A DNA stretch of 64,000 bases from Undaria pinnatifida (taxonomy: Eukaryota; Sar; Phaeophyceae; Laminariales; Alariaceae): contig JABAKD010000022.1 in NCBI GenBank assembly GCA_012845835.1, positions 8,360,218 through 8,424,217 of the forward strand, written 5' to 3'. Positions 54,234 through 64,000 of this stretch are shown here, piece after piece. The notes beneath the pieces were generated by a model, which was given only the letters and a program-made list of their open reading frames with translations, did not search any database and was not told the origin of the DNA. The position numbers were made by a program, and so were the translations under genes. Positions within the stretch are counted from its first letter, which is position 1. Every line of letters begins with the position of its first letter.

Positions 54234-55780
54234 ATGGCGGACAGAGACCCTTGCCCGCACCGCATTGTAGGAGACGTCGGCGGGGCCTTTGGGTTTGGCC
54301 TAGTGGGAGGAGGGGTATGGCATAGCGTCAAGGGTTTCAGGAATTCCCCGAAAGGGCAGGGGACACAAGGTGCTCTCAAGGCAGCTATGGTGAGTGTTGC
54401 GAGAGTGCAGTGCGAGCTATTGCCGTGGCGTTGGTGCGATTTGTGAGATCTTGCTTGTCAAATGCTCCTGCTGCGCAGAGCAGCAACAACAGTATTAGTG
54501 GTCGACCAAGTAGGAGATCTGGTGCTGGTGTAGGGCCATGGGTGGTGAGGCGTTTGGTGCTTCTCGCTGGCAGCTTGCTTGCAGCAGCAGTGCAGTGCAG
54601 TGCATTGTGATGTTTTTTACGTACTTCCCTACCGTACTGCCGTGCTGTACGATGGACCCGCCTACGGCTCCCCCACCGTGTACCGCTGCTACTGCTATAT
54701 AGACTAAAAATATACTCCAGTATCTATGACGATATTAGCAAGTACTAAGCTGGACCTTTGGGTGCGCAAGTGAAAGAACGAATGCTGACGTTTGAAATTC
54801 TATTTTGGATGCGGCACATATCGGCTCCGTTCTCGCCCCATCGACTGCTGTGTTTCGACTTTTGTGACAAATGCTACCTGTAGGGCGACGGCAGGCAAGA
54901 TTTCACGACTAATGTGTAGTCGCTAGGCGGCGAAGCCGACAAACTGACTTTAGTCCGAAAGCCGTTTGGCGAGTTTGAGCTGTATGTTTTGCATCGAATT
55001 TCTTACTGTTCGCGAAGAGCCGAGCCTGAAGCTCTTACATATTAAGGCGATCTGTATCCTTCACGAGGGTGTACACACCCCGTGAGAAAACAACAACACA
55101 CCCCGCAACACGCGCGATCGAAGTATCACGCGCAGCTTGCAAAGCTGAGTTTTGATGAAGTAATCATTTTTGGTCGATATCACAGCTGAAGCGTATTTTT
55201 CATTTTTCTAAATATGAACAGCAATATTCCATTTCTTACGTGCAGGCTTTAATCGTATCCCATCCCATCAAGACGAAAGGTTGCGACGTTTTGGAAGCCC
55301 CATGTCAGTGCCCGCGGCGATTCTCCAAGAAAGCTGTTTCCCCGTGTGTAAAGCCTTCGTACAAGTAGGGAAACCCCGTAAGTCGGATAGTCAGCACCTC
55401 CGGAAAACGACTGACCAATAATTTGACTGGAAACTAGTGGTGCCAACTCTAGTTGGTGCCGACTGACAGCTATAACAGTACCACACGTAGTATTCGACGA
55501 CGGAGGAAGGAGGGGAACGCGACGTGGCATATGCCTGCATATACAAACGAGCGTGCTCTTTGCTCGTCCTATACTTCATAGTATTTTCGGAAAATGAAAT
55601 TCACAGCTTGTGAAATCGAAAATGCTTTCATCGAAACTCGTCCTTGCCAGCTGCGTGTGATACTTCGGTCGGGCGTGGTAGATACACGGCAGCAGTACGT
55701 ACTATAATATGACACCTGTGCAGGATAAAGACCGACGTTGTTTTTTGCCACCCCAAACGATGCACAAACGGTGTCTAACC

Positions 55781-55824
<44 letters not shown>

Positions 55825-56496
55825 ACCCCTCCCCTTTGAACATCACACAACGCGCATCCCGATCAGTACCGAGCACCGGTCCTAGGGGGGAACTTCGCAG
55901 TGTGGGGCGCCCTCTTCTCCGTGTGCGACTGCTCCCTCGTTGCCGTCCGTCACAAGGAGGACGCGTGGAATCCCATCCTCTCGGGGGCGGCCACCGGTGG
56001 CATCCTGGCCCTGCGAGCTGGCCCTAAAACCGCCGCAAAAAACGCCGCCGTTGGAGGTGTTTTGCTAGCCGTCATCGAGGGGGTGGGTATCCTCCTGGGT
56101 AGGTTTATGGCGCAACAGGAGCCGCCTCCCCTGGAGGCCGACCAGGGGGCGGGGATGGGGGGGGGGGGCGCCCCCCAGGCGCCGCGACCTCTGGGACTCG
56201 CGCCTCCTCTGCCCCCGGTAGGGGCACCGACAGGGTACCGGCCGACTGGGGCGGGAGGAGAGATGGACTCGTCGGCGACGCGATCTCACGACGTGGTAAC
56301 AGGATCTGGGTTCGAAACTGGCACTAGGTTTGAGGACACCTTGGCGACGCAAGACCCGTTTGCGTCTAACGCTGGGGATCGGTACCTTAATGGCGATGGG
56401 TCGTCGGGGGCAAGGGGGGGGGAAGGTGGTGGTGGGGCAGGGGCGGAGAAGAAGAGTTGGTTCGGGAGGCTGATCGGTCGAGGGGGTGGAAAGTGA
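54234..56496 (+). CDS. TIM17: TIM17-type mitochondrial inner-membrane translocase subunit
   Basis: Two exons, 54234-54389 and 55867-56496, joined in phase 0 (ATG/GTGAGT donor; GATCAG acceptor) give 261 aa. Tim17 is a core subunit of the TIM23 presequence translocase. Exon 1 encodes [20 protein letters not shown] and [13 protein letters not shown]. Exon 2 continues [40 protein letters not shown] and [20 protein letters not shown]: the family's four hydrophobic Gly-rich segments with the arginine and acidic positions in place. The core ends near residue 135. The rest is a Gly/Pro/Ser-rich, probably disordered tail, making it longer than the usual 150-190 aa. The start is good: the protein begins [12 protein letters not shown], close to known family starts. 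Confidence 0.92.
54390..55866. other. TIM17 intron with MITE termini and a C42 run
   Basis: A 1,477-bp intron. MITE-family ends occur inverted to each other at 55105-55215 and 55565-55690, both diverged, possibly one decayed element of about 590 bp. A pure C run of 42 bases (55783-55824) lies about 42 bp before the splice acceptor. Confidence 0.75.
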
Positions 56497-57400
56497 CGTG
56501 CTTTTCTTCACGTCTGGAGGTCGATCGGTCGAGGAGACGGAAGTTATGTGCTTGTTATTTTTGGAAGCGGGGGGAGAAGGACGCGGAAGGGGGTGTTTGG
56601 GGTGGTGGGGAGAGAGGGGGGGAAGTGCATAGTGGTGGTTCTTGGATTAGATTCCTGCTCCGCAAATTTTGTTCCTGTTTTTTCCGCTGCCGTTCGCTCA
56701 CGGGGGCGCCGTGTGACTTTCCATTTGTGGATTGTGTGCACGGTTCGTGGCGGTGGCTTGTTGATTTTTCATGGCCTTCATCACTTACCGCAGAGTAGCC
56801 TCATGGCGCCCTGCTTTGATCGTGCTGTGTTGTGGTGGACTTGTGCTAATGACTCACGCGCGCGTGTTTTTTCGGCCGGCTCTGCCTGTCTCTTTAGGCC
56901 CCGCTCGAAAGAGACTAGCATGTTGCGCGCGTGACAGCCCCCCCCGCCCTCCCTCCCACTCTTCCTTTCCTTTTTCGTGTTCCCCCTTCCTTTTTTATTT
57001 CTTATCCCCCCTCCCTCCCAAAAAAAAGATTTCTCGGGGTTTGTGCGATGTTAGTTTAGGGTTCGCTTACACCGACGCGGTAACCATATGTTATAGCAGG
57101 CACGAACTTAGTCGTGTGTGCGGTTCTGCTGCTGCTTTTGCCGAGCGTGCTCCTCGCACGCCCGCCGGTGGTGGAAGGGTTTGTTGAATGTAATGCTGTT
57201 GTCGCAGAAGAGGCATGCGTCGTGGTCATCGGCACGCCAGCGTGCCAGTTGGCGCCCACTTTTTTTCTAGGTCCCAGCTCGCAGCATCTCAAGGAGGCGT
57301 GGAATATAAAGCCGAAAATGCGTGAGTGCGGCACCGCACCGCCCTCGGCGCCGCTGACCGTCTAGTTTTATTCGTTTTGATCTCCCTGTTGTGGAACGAC
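56497..57400. other. TIM17 3' flank, no supported gene
   Basis: A small duplication sits just after the stop (CGTCTGGAGGTCGATCGGTCGAGGAGACGG repeats the coding end GGCTGATCGGTCGAGGGGGTGG in part). A frame at 57114-57365 starts with a hydrophobic leader-like stretch but has no recognised domain or splice partners. Confidence 0.4.
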
Positions 57401-60400
57401 CCAGCGGCAAACTATTTGCCCCCCTGCGACCCAAAACAACGAAGGAAGAGACAGAAATGCCTGCCAGAGCGGGTGGACGCACGTGGACAAGCAGGGTGGG
57501 GGCGCCGGCAGGCGCGTTACGCAACAAGCGGAAACCCTTCGGAGCCTTTTTTTTGGGGGGGGCGGAGGATTCCGGGTCCGTGTTATATTATATGTGCATA
57601 TGCTTCAAAGGTTTCGGTCGAGAGGTGGTAGAGGCTAAAGATGCGACCCGAGTGGGGGGCGTGGTGCGTTCCCCAGCCTCGCTTACCATACAACATATGA
57701 TAGGTCAGTTGGTCGAGGTCAAGCGCGTAGAAGATGGCGCCGTTTTTTTTTCAGCTTCCGCCGCTACGATATGCATGACACTGCGCGCTCGCTCTACATC
57801 TGGTACCTCGTTTTCTGCTCGTGTCATGGAGCTACTCTATTTGTAGCACCTCTTTCACGTACTACGATGTTCTTACCATTATACTACTGTTACAGCTACG
57901 TACTACGTATGATACCACTATTAATAGTGGTATTTATAGTGGTACACTAGACACAGTAGGAAGACTACCCCACTAATATTCTACTACGGCTACTGCAATT
58001 CTACTTCTACCGCTACTGCTGTTTCTTTCACGTCTTTCAATTGCTCAGTTTACTGACCGTCCGTTTGACCGTGCGTAAGCCGAATGCCATTAAACAGTAT
58101 ACCGGTGCTTTCTACGCCAGCTGAAGGTAATCAAATGTGTTCACACGCTTCTAGTGCCGGGGATTAAAAGTACACTGAGGAACACAAAGCGCAACGCAAT
58201 TCGTTGGCTGCAGTACATTGAATACCCCTTTGGAGGGGCGTAGTCCTGCAAAAGGTGCAATACAGACCAACGTTATTAAAAGTTCGTTCGCTTGTGTCGG
58301 CTTAAATCGTCCCCCGAGGTGAACCATCTCGAAGCTTTGGTCCTCGTATTTCGGCTATTGGTCCTGGCCATGTTGCGACGCAAACATCCACTTCATTGAG
58401 CATACCGGTGTGTCCTTACCTTATTGACCCTCACGAAGTTTCGGCTCTTTCGGCGCCCGTCTAGTGTGTGGTTGAAGATGCGTGCTACGGTAGAGGTATC
58501 ACTTTTCGCCTGGAACGGTTTCTGAATGGCGGGGCCCCTTAACCCAAAATCGTTGGAAATACGCATTTTTTTTCGCATGGAGTTCGTTTTATACCTAAGC
58601 CATGGGATTTTTCATTCGGTAGTAGCAGTTTTAATTTTCTCGGCCAAATCAGTTTGTGGCGAGAGGTCTTAAGCTCCGAAAGTGAGGGGTAGTATTAAGA
58701 AAAAAAGTGGTGCGCCTCTATCGTAGCAAGCGTCTGAGTCGACAACACGTTCTCGGAATCTCTGTGCGCGTAGATGCTGAGAATATTTAGCTTACACTCT
58801 GGTATAGCGCTGCTGTATATTCTTCCCCTCTCCCTCCAGAACCGGCTCGAACTCCACACCCACGCTCCGCAGTACCACAAACCATCGAACATCCATAACA
58901 CCCAATTCGATTATATTTAAGGGCAGCAGCAGCAGCGGCGCGGCACACCCACGACACACCAGAACTACTGCTCCACGCCCGAGGCTCTGTACCACGGCAA
59001 ACTGCTTGAACGCAATCCTTATCCCAGACGAGCCACATTCGGAGAGGCAACATACGATCTTGGCAACCGAAAATCTGGTGAAGCTTCAGGGACGAGGCCG
59101 GGCCGGTGTATCGGAATCGGGCCCTAGGTTTTCTCTTTGAATACGGCTGCAGTAGGGGGACTATTTCAAGGGTCTGTTTTTTTTCAGCGGCTCAGAACCA
59201 CTTGAGATAATGGCTACCCCATTTCTCTGGGTTTTCAGTATTAGTATTAGACTAATAGTCTAGCATATTTTCCCTCCAACATGGTAGCGTAGATGCCGCT
59301 GCGATAGGAATCGACCATCCTCCCGTAAACCAGTAGCACCTGTTCTGATGACAGTATGGCATATCATGTCGTGCAGGTGCTTCCTCGTTTCATTCTTTTT
59401 TGTAAATTTGGCGGGAATGGAAGGCGTCCAATGGAAACCTGTGGTTGTTACGCTGTAAACACCTTGTTATTCTCTCCTTCGCGTCGTTCCTAACAAATGC
59501 AAAAAATCACACGATGCCACCGACATCTTGATATTCTGAAATATCACGTTCTCAGAAAACAAGGATCAACTTTTATTGTCAGGAATCCCGACATCGTTTT
59601 TTCATGGACACTTTCATCCTAGCCACTTGGTTCTTGACGATTGTCACAATTCGTGGAAAAAGCAACTTTTTTTCTATCACGATATTCCTGACCTTTGTTT
59701 TGTGTTCGTCAGGAACGAACCTGATACAACAAATAACTATTTGGGGATCATCAATGTCTAGCGAGACCAAACGAGCACCGAGTTTGATTTTTCAATCGCC
59801 TCGGTACAGCAGTAGTTTGAGCGTGCAAGCAGTAAAAGTGTGGACCCATGTGCTGCAGTGGTAAATGTGGACCAATCTACTCCAGGGGCTCCCTACTTGA
59901 AGAGAGCTCTATATTCGTCACCCAAAACCTGAATATTAATAAACCCGACAGTGAGTGCAACCCGAAAAGCAATCCCTTGACCGAGGTACCCAACGAATAA
60001 AGTTGCAAAAAACCAGAAAAAAAAAAGAAAAAAAAAATGGTGATTTTGGGCTGAGGAGCCCCCATCATATCATAAAACGTGCTATGCCAAAAATTAAACA
60101 TGCTACCCCGTTCGAAGCACGCGTCACATGACCATGCTCACCGCGCACAGTTCGAACTCACTCCCTAGCCCGGCAGCTCAGGTTGGCTCCAATTGGCCCA
60201 AGATGCTGCAATCGCCATTTACCACCATACCCCTCCCGTTCTGACGCCCCAAAGGGGATACATGCCAAAAGTGCTGCTGGGTAGCTCTTACAGGGACACA
60301 GAAGGTTACGCTAGTGGGGGGCATCGGTTCGCGTCGTATGGCTTCTTCTTACAGGTTGCTTCTTTTTTAGCTCAAGGCTTGATAGGGCCAAGACTCCCAA

Positions 60401-60900
60401 GTGCTTCGGTGCCTGCCTGTGCGCGGCACCCCCCGCGCGCGCGCAAGTTCGTTCCCTCCTCCCGCAGGTACGTTGCTTCTGTCTTCGCTTAAAGCTTGGT
60501 AAGGTCACGCACATCACTCCATAACATCAAACCCTTTATACCGCTGCAGTTATAACCCGTATACCGCTGCAGAAGTTATAACCCGTTCTAATCCCAAGCA
60601 GAGCGTTTCCGAAAAGATGCGTGGTTCCGATTGGGTGAACGCCTCCAGTGGAAACCAGCGATGGCCAAGCGATAAAGCACAATGTTCCCCCTTTGTTTCT
60701 CCTCCAAGAACCTGGCGGGCAAGCAACGCCTGCGTAATTATTACGTAGGAAACCCGTCCAATATCAAAGGGCTCGCATCCAGCGCTCTTCGAGCCGAACG
60801 GCGACGGCGGGAGGGCACAAGTCTTCCCCGCGAAAGAAAAAAAAAAACACGCGAAAGCGCAAAGCGAAGCAACAGCGCGCCGCAGATGAAAAAAGAACGC
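57400..60900. other. Intergenic, no gene recognised
   Basis: Short frames on both strands lack family motifs. Composition is mixed. GTACTACGTATGATACCACT and TAATAGTGGTATTTATAGTG (57898-57945) contain a small imperfect palindrome around ACCACTATTAATAGTGGT (perfect 18-bp palindrome). No repeat of the left-half families is obvious here. Confidence 0.45.
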
Positions 60901-60940
60901 CAAGAAAAAGAAAGCTAGCTTCTTCAAGCTAGCTTCAGTT

Positions 60941-63617
60941 TTACGAAGATTTGCGCTTTCCGCCGGATCGCCTCCCTCTGCCCTTCCTCGGAGCGACAGC
61001 AGGGGCGGCAGGAGGGACAGCAGCGGCCACCTCCGGCATCACCGCCGCCTCCTTCTTTCCCTCTTCCCCCCCTGCTGCCGCATCTGCTACTGGTGTCACT
61101 GCTGCAGCTGGAACCGCCGCCGGCGCCGCCGCCCCTTTCTCTACCGCGGGGGGTGAGGATTTTGCGCCTGCCACTGAAGGAATGATTTTCATGTAAAAAA
61201 TCGGCGAGGGCGGGGGGGGGGGGGGGGTTCGCGTAAAGTTTCGGCAACGTGTCTTTCGGGAGAGGGGGAGGGGGAATTTAGCGTGTAATTTGAGCAATGT
61301 GCCCTGCACGCGGGAGGGGGGGGGGGCGAGGGGGGGGGGGGGGGGGTTCGCGTGTAATTTCGGCAATGTTCCATGCGGGTGGGGGGCGCGGGAAGGGTTT
61401 CGCGAAATATTTCGGCCATGTGCCATGCAATATGCTATGCGAAAGGGGGGGTGTATTAATTTGTCGCTTGCCTTCGTCGCTTGACCATTGATAACGCATC
61501 CCTTTAGAGGCGGGCCACCATTTCCACTCCTACAATATGGACACCTCAAAACAGGTGGGCGCTCATTGCGATTTCTTGCCGTGTACTTCGTGCATAATTC
61601 TGTATTGCTTATCTTACGCCCTACCTGTTTCACCTGTTGCGATAACCACCAAACTCCTAGGATAGCGACCGCTTCTCGCTATTATCTCTTGTACCGAACT
61701 TCTCCATGCCAAATTCGTCCGTTTTCTTCATTTCCTCCAACACGTGCCGTTCCTCCTTGTACATTTCACATCTTCTCACTATTTCAGTTCTACTTGCTTT
61801 TGCCTCGTCACAGGGACACAGCTGTGCATCTTCTTTCTTTTCCTCCCGACCGGGGAGCGCACGGGGGGGGGGGGGGTACTTGCATAGCTGTAAACATATG
61901 GCCATAGACCCTCGCATCTCTACAAGCAAGCTGGGATTTCACCGTTCAGGCAAACACGTGCACCACGCGAGAAGCGCCATGAGGTGTTTGGCGAGTCGCA
62001 TGAATGATTGACTGCATCCTGCTAAGAAGCACCTGTGAGGCGGACTTCGGCACCTTGTGCGTACTTTCGTGCATATCGGACGACAGCTTCGAATACATAT
62101 ATATATATATATATTCTGGTGTGGCCACTGGGAGGGGATTTGAGTTCGGCGTTTGCGCTCTTGCCGGCGTTGAGCGGCCAATAGACGGAACTGGTCACGG
62201 AGGTGTGCAGTGCTCCAGTTTTGTCGCAGTTGACTAACACACACCTCGACGTATTTGTTCTTCCTTGAGCGGGAGGGGGGGGTGGGGGGGATGACGGGGG
62301 CGGAGGGATGTGGAGAGGGGGGGGTGAAGGGGCGGGGGGGGGGGGGGGCGTCCCTCCCTTCTTCACCAGAAGCATTCGCACCTAATACCAACGACCAGCA
62401 AAGACAACCTACTAGTTATGGTAATAAAATACCTGATAAGCACTCACACGCTTCTTCCTCGAGGGGGAGGGGGGGGCGAGGGGGGGAGGGGAGGGAAGGG
62501 GCAGGCGTCCCTTCTTTTACTCACCAGAAGCACCCGCTGCTGCCATTGCCTCCGCCGCAGCCGCGCGCGAAACCTTGGGCGCCTTGCGCTTGACGAAGCC
62601 CTTGGGGTACGCTATCGTGTTGATCCCCTCAAGCAAGCTCTGGACGATCTCCTCCTCGCCCGACAAAGGTTTGCCCGGAGGTTGCCCCGCACCAGCCACG
62701 CGCACAACCCTGTCTCCGTTCGTTTTGGTTTTGGTTTCGATTGTGGTGTTGGTATTGGTATTGGTATTGGTATTTGTTTTGTGTTCGGTTTCGGAATTGG
62801 TTTCCGTTTTCAATTCAAGTTCGATGTCGAAATCATTTTTTTTCCGTTCAAGATTCGTTTAATCATTTTTTGGGCGGCAAGAAAAGAGAAAAGGCGCGAG
62901 CGCGCACACATACGCACACACACGCGGGGTGGGGGAGGGGGAAGGCGAAGGCAAGGTGGGGTTAGTCGGGGCTGATACAGGGGGGATGGGTCACAACCGC
63001 AGAGGGGCTTCAAAGGGAAAAACACGGTCGAAATAAACAGACGAATACATCATTTCGCTGCACGAAGCAGCCCGACATGCTTGGATAAGGGGTGGGTGTA
63101 CTCGTTTAATGCTTGTCATAGCCATGTGACCATGGACCCTCGCATGCCTACAATGCCGAGACGAAGCACGTCGGGCTTTCACTCACCTGGTAGATAGACA
63201 TCATCGCGTGCACCAGATAAGAGGGGCGTGCCAGCTTCAATATACGGAGCTGAACCACATTCGCGTACCACGGTGGTACAAATCCAGCAATGACTCGTAC
63301 GGGCTGTGCTGAGTATCATTCCTACAATGAGCCGTCCTTATTGTCGCTATTGTATATACGAGCAAACTGCTTCACAAACGGAGTCATCCTTCTTAGAGTA
63401 GTAGTCCATCATGTGTTTTCACTTGTTCTGTCCATTGCGACAGCGGCGGAGGCGGCGGCGGCTTGTCATACCTGATCCCCGCCGGCTCCTCGTTGGCGGT
63501 GATGGACAGCTTCCCCGCTTGTACCGCCGTAAGGTCTTCGGTCAAAGTCTCCCACAATAGCTCCAGCCCTTGAGAAGTGGGTGACGCGGCTACCGGCCTC
63601 GCCCCGCTCCTAAGCAT
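60941..63617 (-). CDS. Unrecognised Ala/Lys-rich protein, three exons
   Basis: Exons 63617-63472, 62709-62525 and 61173-60941 (stop TAA) join with matching phases (2, then 1) at ATCAG/GTATGA, GACAG/G, TCTG/GTGAGT and CTTCAG/TG, giving 187 aa. The first two exons form the part most likely to fold (GLELLWETLTEDLTAVQAGK and EEEIVQSLLEGINTIAYPKG). The last is an Ala/Pro/Glu low-complexity linker ending in a basic tail (PRKGRGRRSGGKRKSS) that could bind nucleic acid or be a nuclear signal. I recognise no family. The frame continues upstream of the first ATG, and a GCCAG acceptor-like site precedes it, so a further 5' exon beyond this model is possible. Intron 2 carries a dead LINE piece. Confidence 0.6.
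61200..61440 (+). repeat. G-rich minisatellite in an intron
   Basis: About four units of 50-70 bp, each with TTCGCGTGTAATTTCGGCAA-like sequence, TGTnCCnTGC and a G-rich end (G11-G18 runs at 61210-61227 and 61317-61346). The G runs are spaced to allow G-quadruplex formation on the + strand, that is, the non-template strand for LINE-like neighbours but the template strand of the host gene. Confidence 0.75.
61440..62010 (-). pseudogene. Second LINE family fragment plus 110-bp repeat
   Basis: Minus-strand frames give RNERPPVLRCPYCRSGNGGP and GCVINGQATKASDK (61480-61600), and EIVRRCEMYKEERHVLEEMK (61720-61790) in another frame. They match the fragment at 45850-46200 in order. The 110-bp repeat follows in inverse orientation at 61885-62010. 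Its position relative to the LINE piece is the same as at 45485-46200, so both belong to one element. Confidence 0.65.
62090..62120. repeat. (AT)n run
   Basis: ATACATATATATATATATAT, a short dinucleotide array in intron 2. Confidence 0.8.
62250..62545 (-). repeat. Local duplication around a splice donor
   Basis: GGTGCTTCTGGTGAGTAAAA (minus strand, the donor of exon 2 at 62525) is mirrored about 160 bp into the intron by GAATGCTTCTGGTGAAGAAG (62362-62381), each followed by GGAGGGACGCC/GGGACGCC and G/C-rich tracts. The downstream copy lacks a good GTGAGT donor (GTGAAG). Confidence 0.6.
63105..63215 (-). repeat. 110-bp dispersed repeat, inverted copy
   Basis: CCATGGACCCTCGCATGCCT, CAATGCCGAGACGAAGCACG and GGGCTTTCACTCACCTGGTA are the reverse complement of the family unit. 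Confidence 0.75.
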
Positions 63618-63664
63618 ACCCGCGCTCGATTTGCGCAGGGCCTGGCCGGGTGAAGGGTGGAAGG

Positions 63665-63725
63665 CGTTGGGTCGGGTTGGTTTGGGTTACTGTAGTCCGG
63701 GTTGGGTTGGGTTGAGTTGGGTTTA
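63665..63725 (+). repeat. GGGTT-rich tract
   Basis: GTCGGGTTGGTTTGGGTTAC and GGGTTGGGTTGGGTTGAGTT units. It resembles degenerate telomere-like repeats but lies inside a gene-bearing interval. The last 270 bp of the window (63730-64000) are A-rich with an AGCAGCAGC run and no gene. Confidence 0.6.
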
Positions 63726-64000
63726 CGCCGAGACCCCGGGGAGAGAAAAACCGAGGTATGCGAACAAACCTGAGTCTAAGGATCTAGAAGAGGCAAAAAA
63801 TCAAACAAACAGGTGACAGAAAAAAACAGAACACAATCGTCAGAACCAGAAGCAGCAGCAGCAGAAGCACAAAAATAAAAACATGAGAACATGAAAAAAA
63901 TAAACGGACTATTAACAGGAACTAATTAAAATGATGGGGAAGGTGAACGGAGGGGGGGGGAGACGACGCAGCAGCAATGCAACAAAGGTCTCAAAAAAAT

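Noticed and set aside
57114-57365. Small secreted protein with a leader peptide
   Set aside because: The hydrophobic start is suggestive, but there is no homology, splice support or downstream context; it could be TIM17 3' flank.
59576-59770. Overlapping 61-63-aa frames on both strands
   Set aside because: Equal-length mirror frames in AT-rich DNA without a start context or homology.

Overview
This window looks like nuclear DNA from a eukaryotic alga, most likely a brown alga (Phaeophyceae, Ectocarpus-like). That assignment is inferred from style: GC-rich coding exons of 120-500 bp split by GT-AG introns of several hundred bp to about 2 kb, Ala/Gly/Gln/Glu homopolymer stretches inside conserved proteins, many trinucleotide microsatellites, and a dense load of LINEs, SINEs and MITEs. 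Nothing bacterial (operons, Shine-Dalgarno sites, CRISPR) is present. All exon models were built by hand from splice consensus plus protein-family conservation. In each of the four genes the summed exon lengths are divisible by three and every junction phase agrees.

Left half (1-32.5 kb) is a repeat landscape. It opens with a nearly complete APE-type LINE (about 480-5012) whose single ORF is split by a frame change in an A9 run. It is followed by: a family of long-TIR MITEs (short, long and fold-back forms); a family whose terminal inverted repeats end in (TTG)n arrays; two tRNA-derived SINE families; a small element with 82-bp direct terminal repeats; a poly(A)-tailed retroposon 3' end in three copies; and a roughly 3.7-kb tandem segmental duplication (9236-12935 and 12938-17430), with a nested 1.5-kb insertion in the second copy. 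I see no intact host gene in this half.

Right half (32.5-64 kb) is gene-bearing. (1) 32583-40129 (+): six-exon, 1459-aa protein joining a bacterial-type glycosyltransferase-like module to a GT2 (GT-A fold) glycosyltransferase. (2) 43030-53347 (-): eleven-exon, 676-aa D-xylulose kinase (FGGY family), complete from the nucleotide-binding N-terminus to the C-terminal helix. (3) 54234-56496 (+): two-exon, 261-aa TIM17-type mitochondrial inner-membrane translocase subunit, divergently oriented to the kinase. (4) 60941-63617 (-): three-exon, 187-aa Ala/Lys-rich protein that I do not recognise. About 3.5-4 kb between genes 3 and 4 holds no recognisable gene.

The genes are independent eukaryotic units. 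The kinase (xylulose to xylulose-5-phosphate) feeds pentose metabolism, TIM17 serves mitochondrial protein import, and the glycosyltransferase probably serves polysaccharide or glycoprotein synthesis. Their introns carry fragments of the same repeat families that fill the left half, so the two halves share one repeat history. I found no clearly new multi-gene system. The most interesting items are the bipartite glycosyltransferase, the (TTG)n-ended and fold-back MITE families, and paired empty/filled insertion sites preserved by the segmental duplication.
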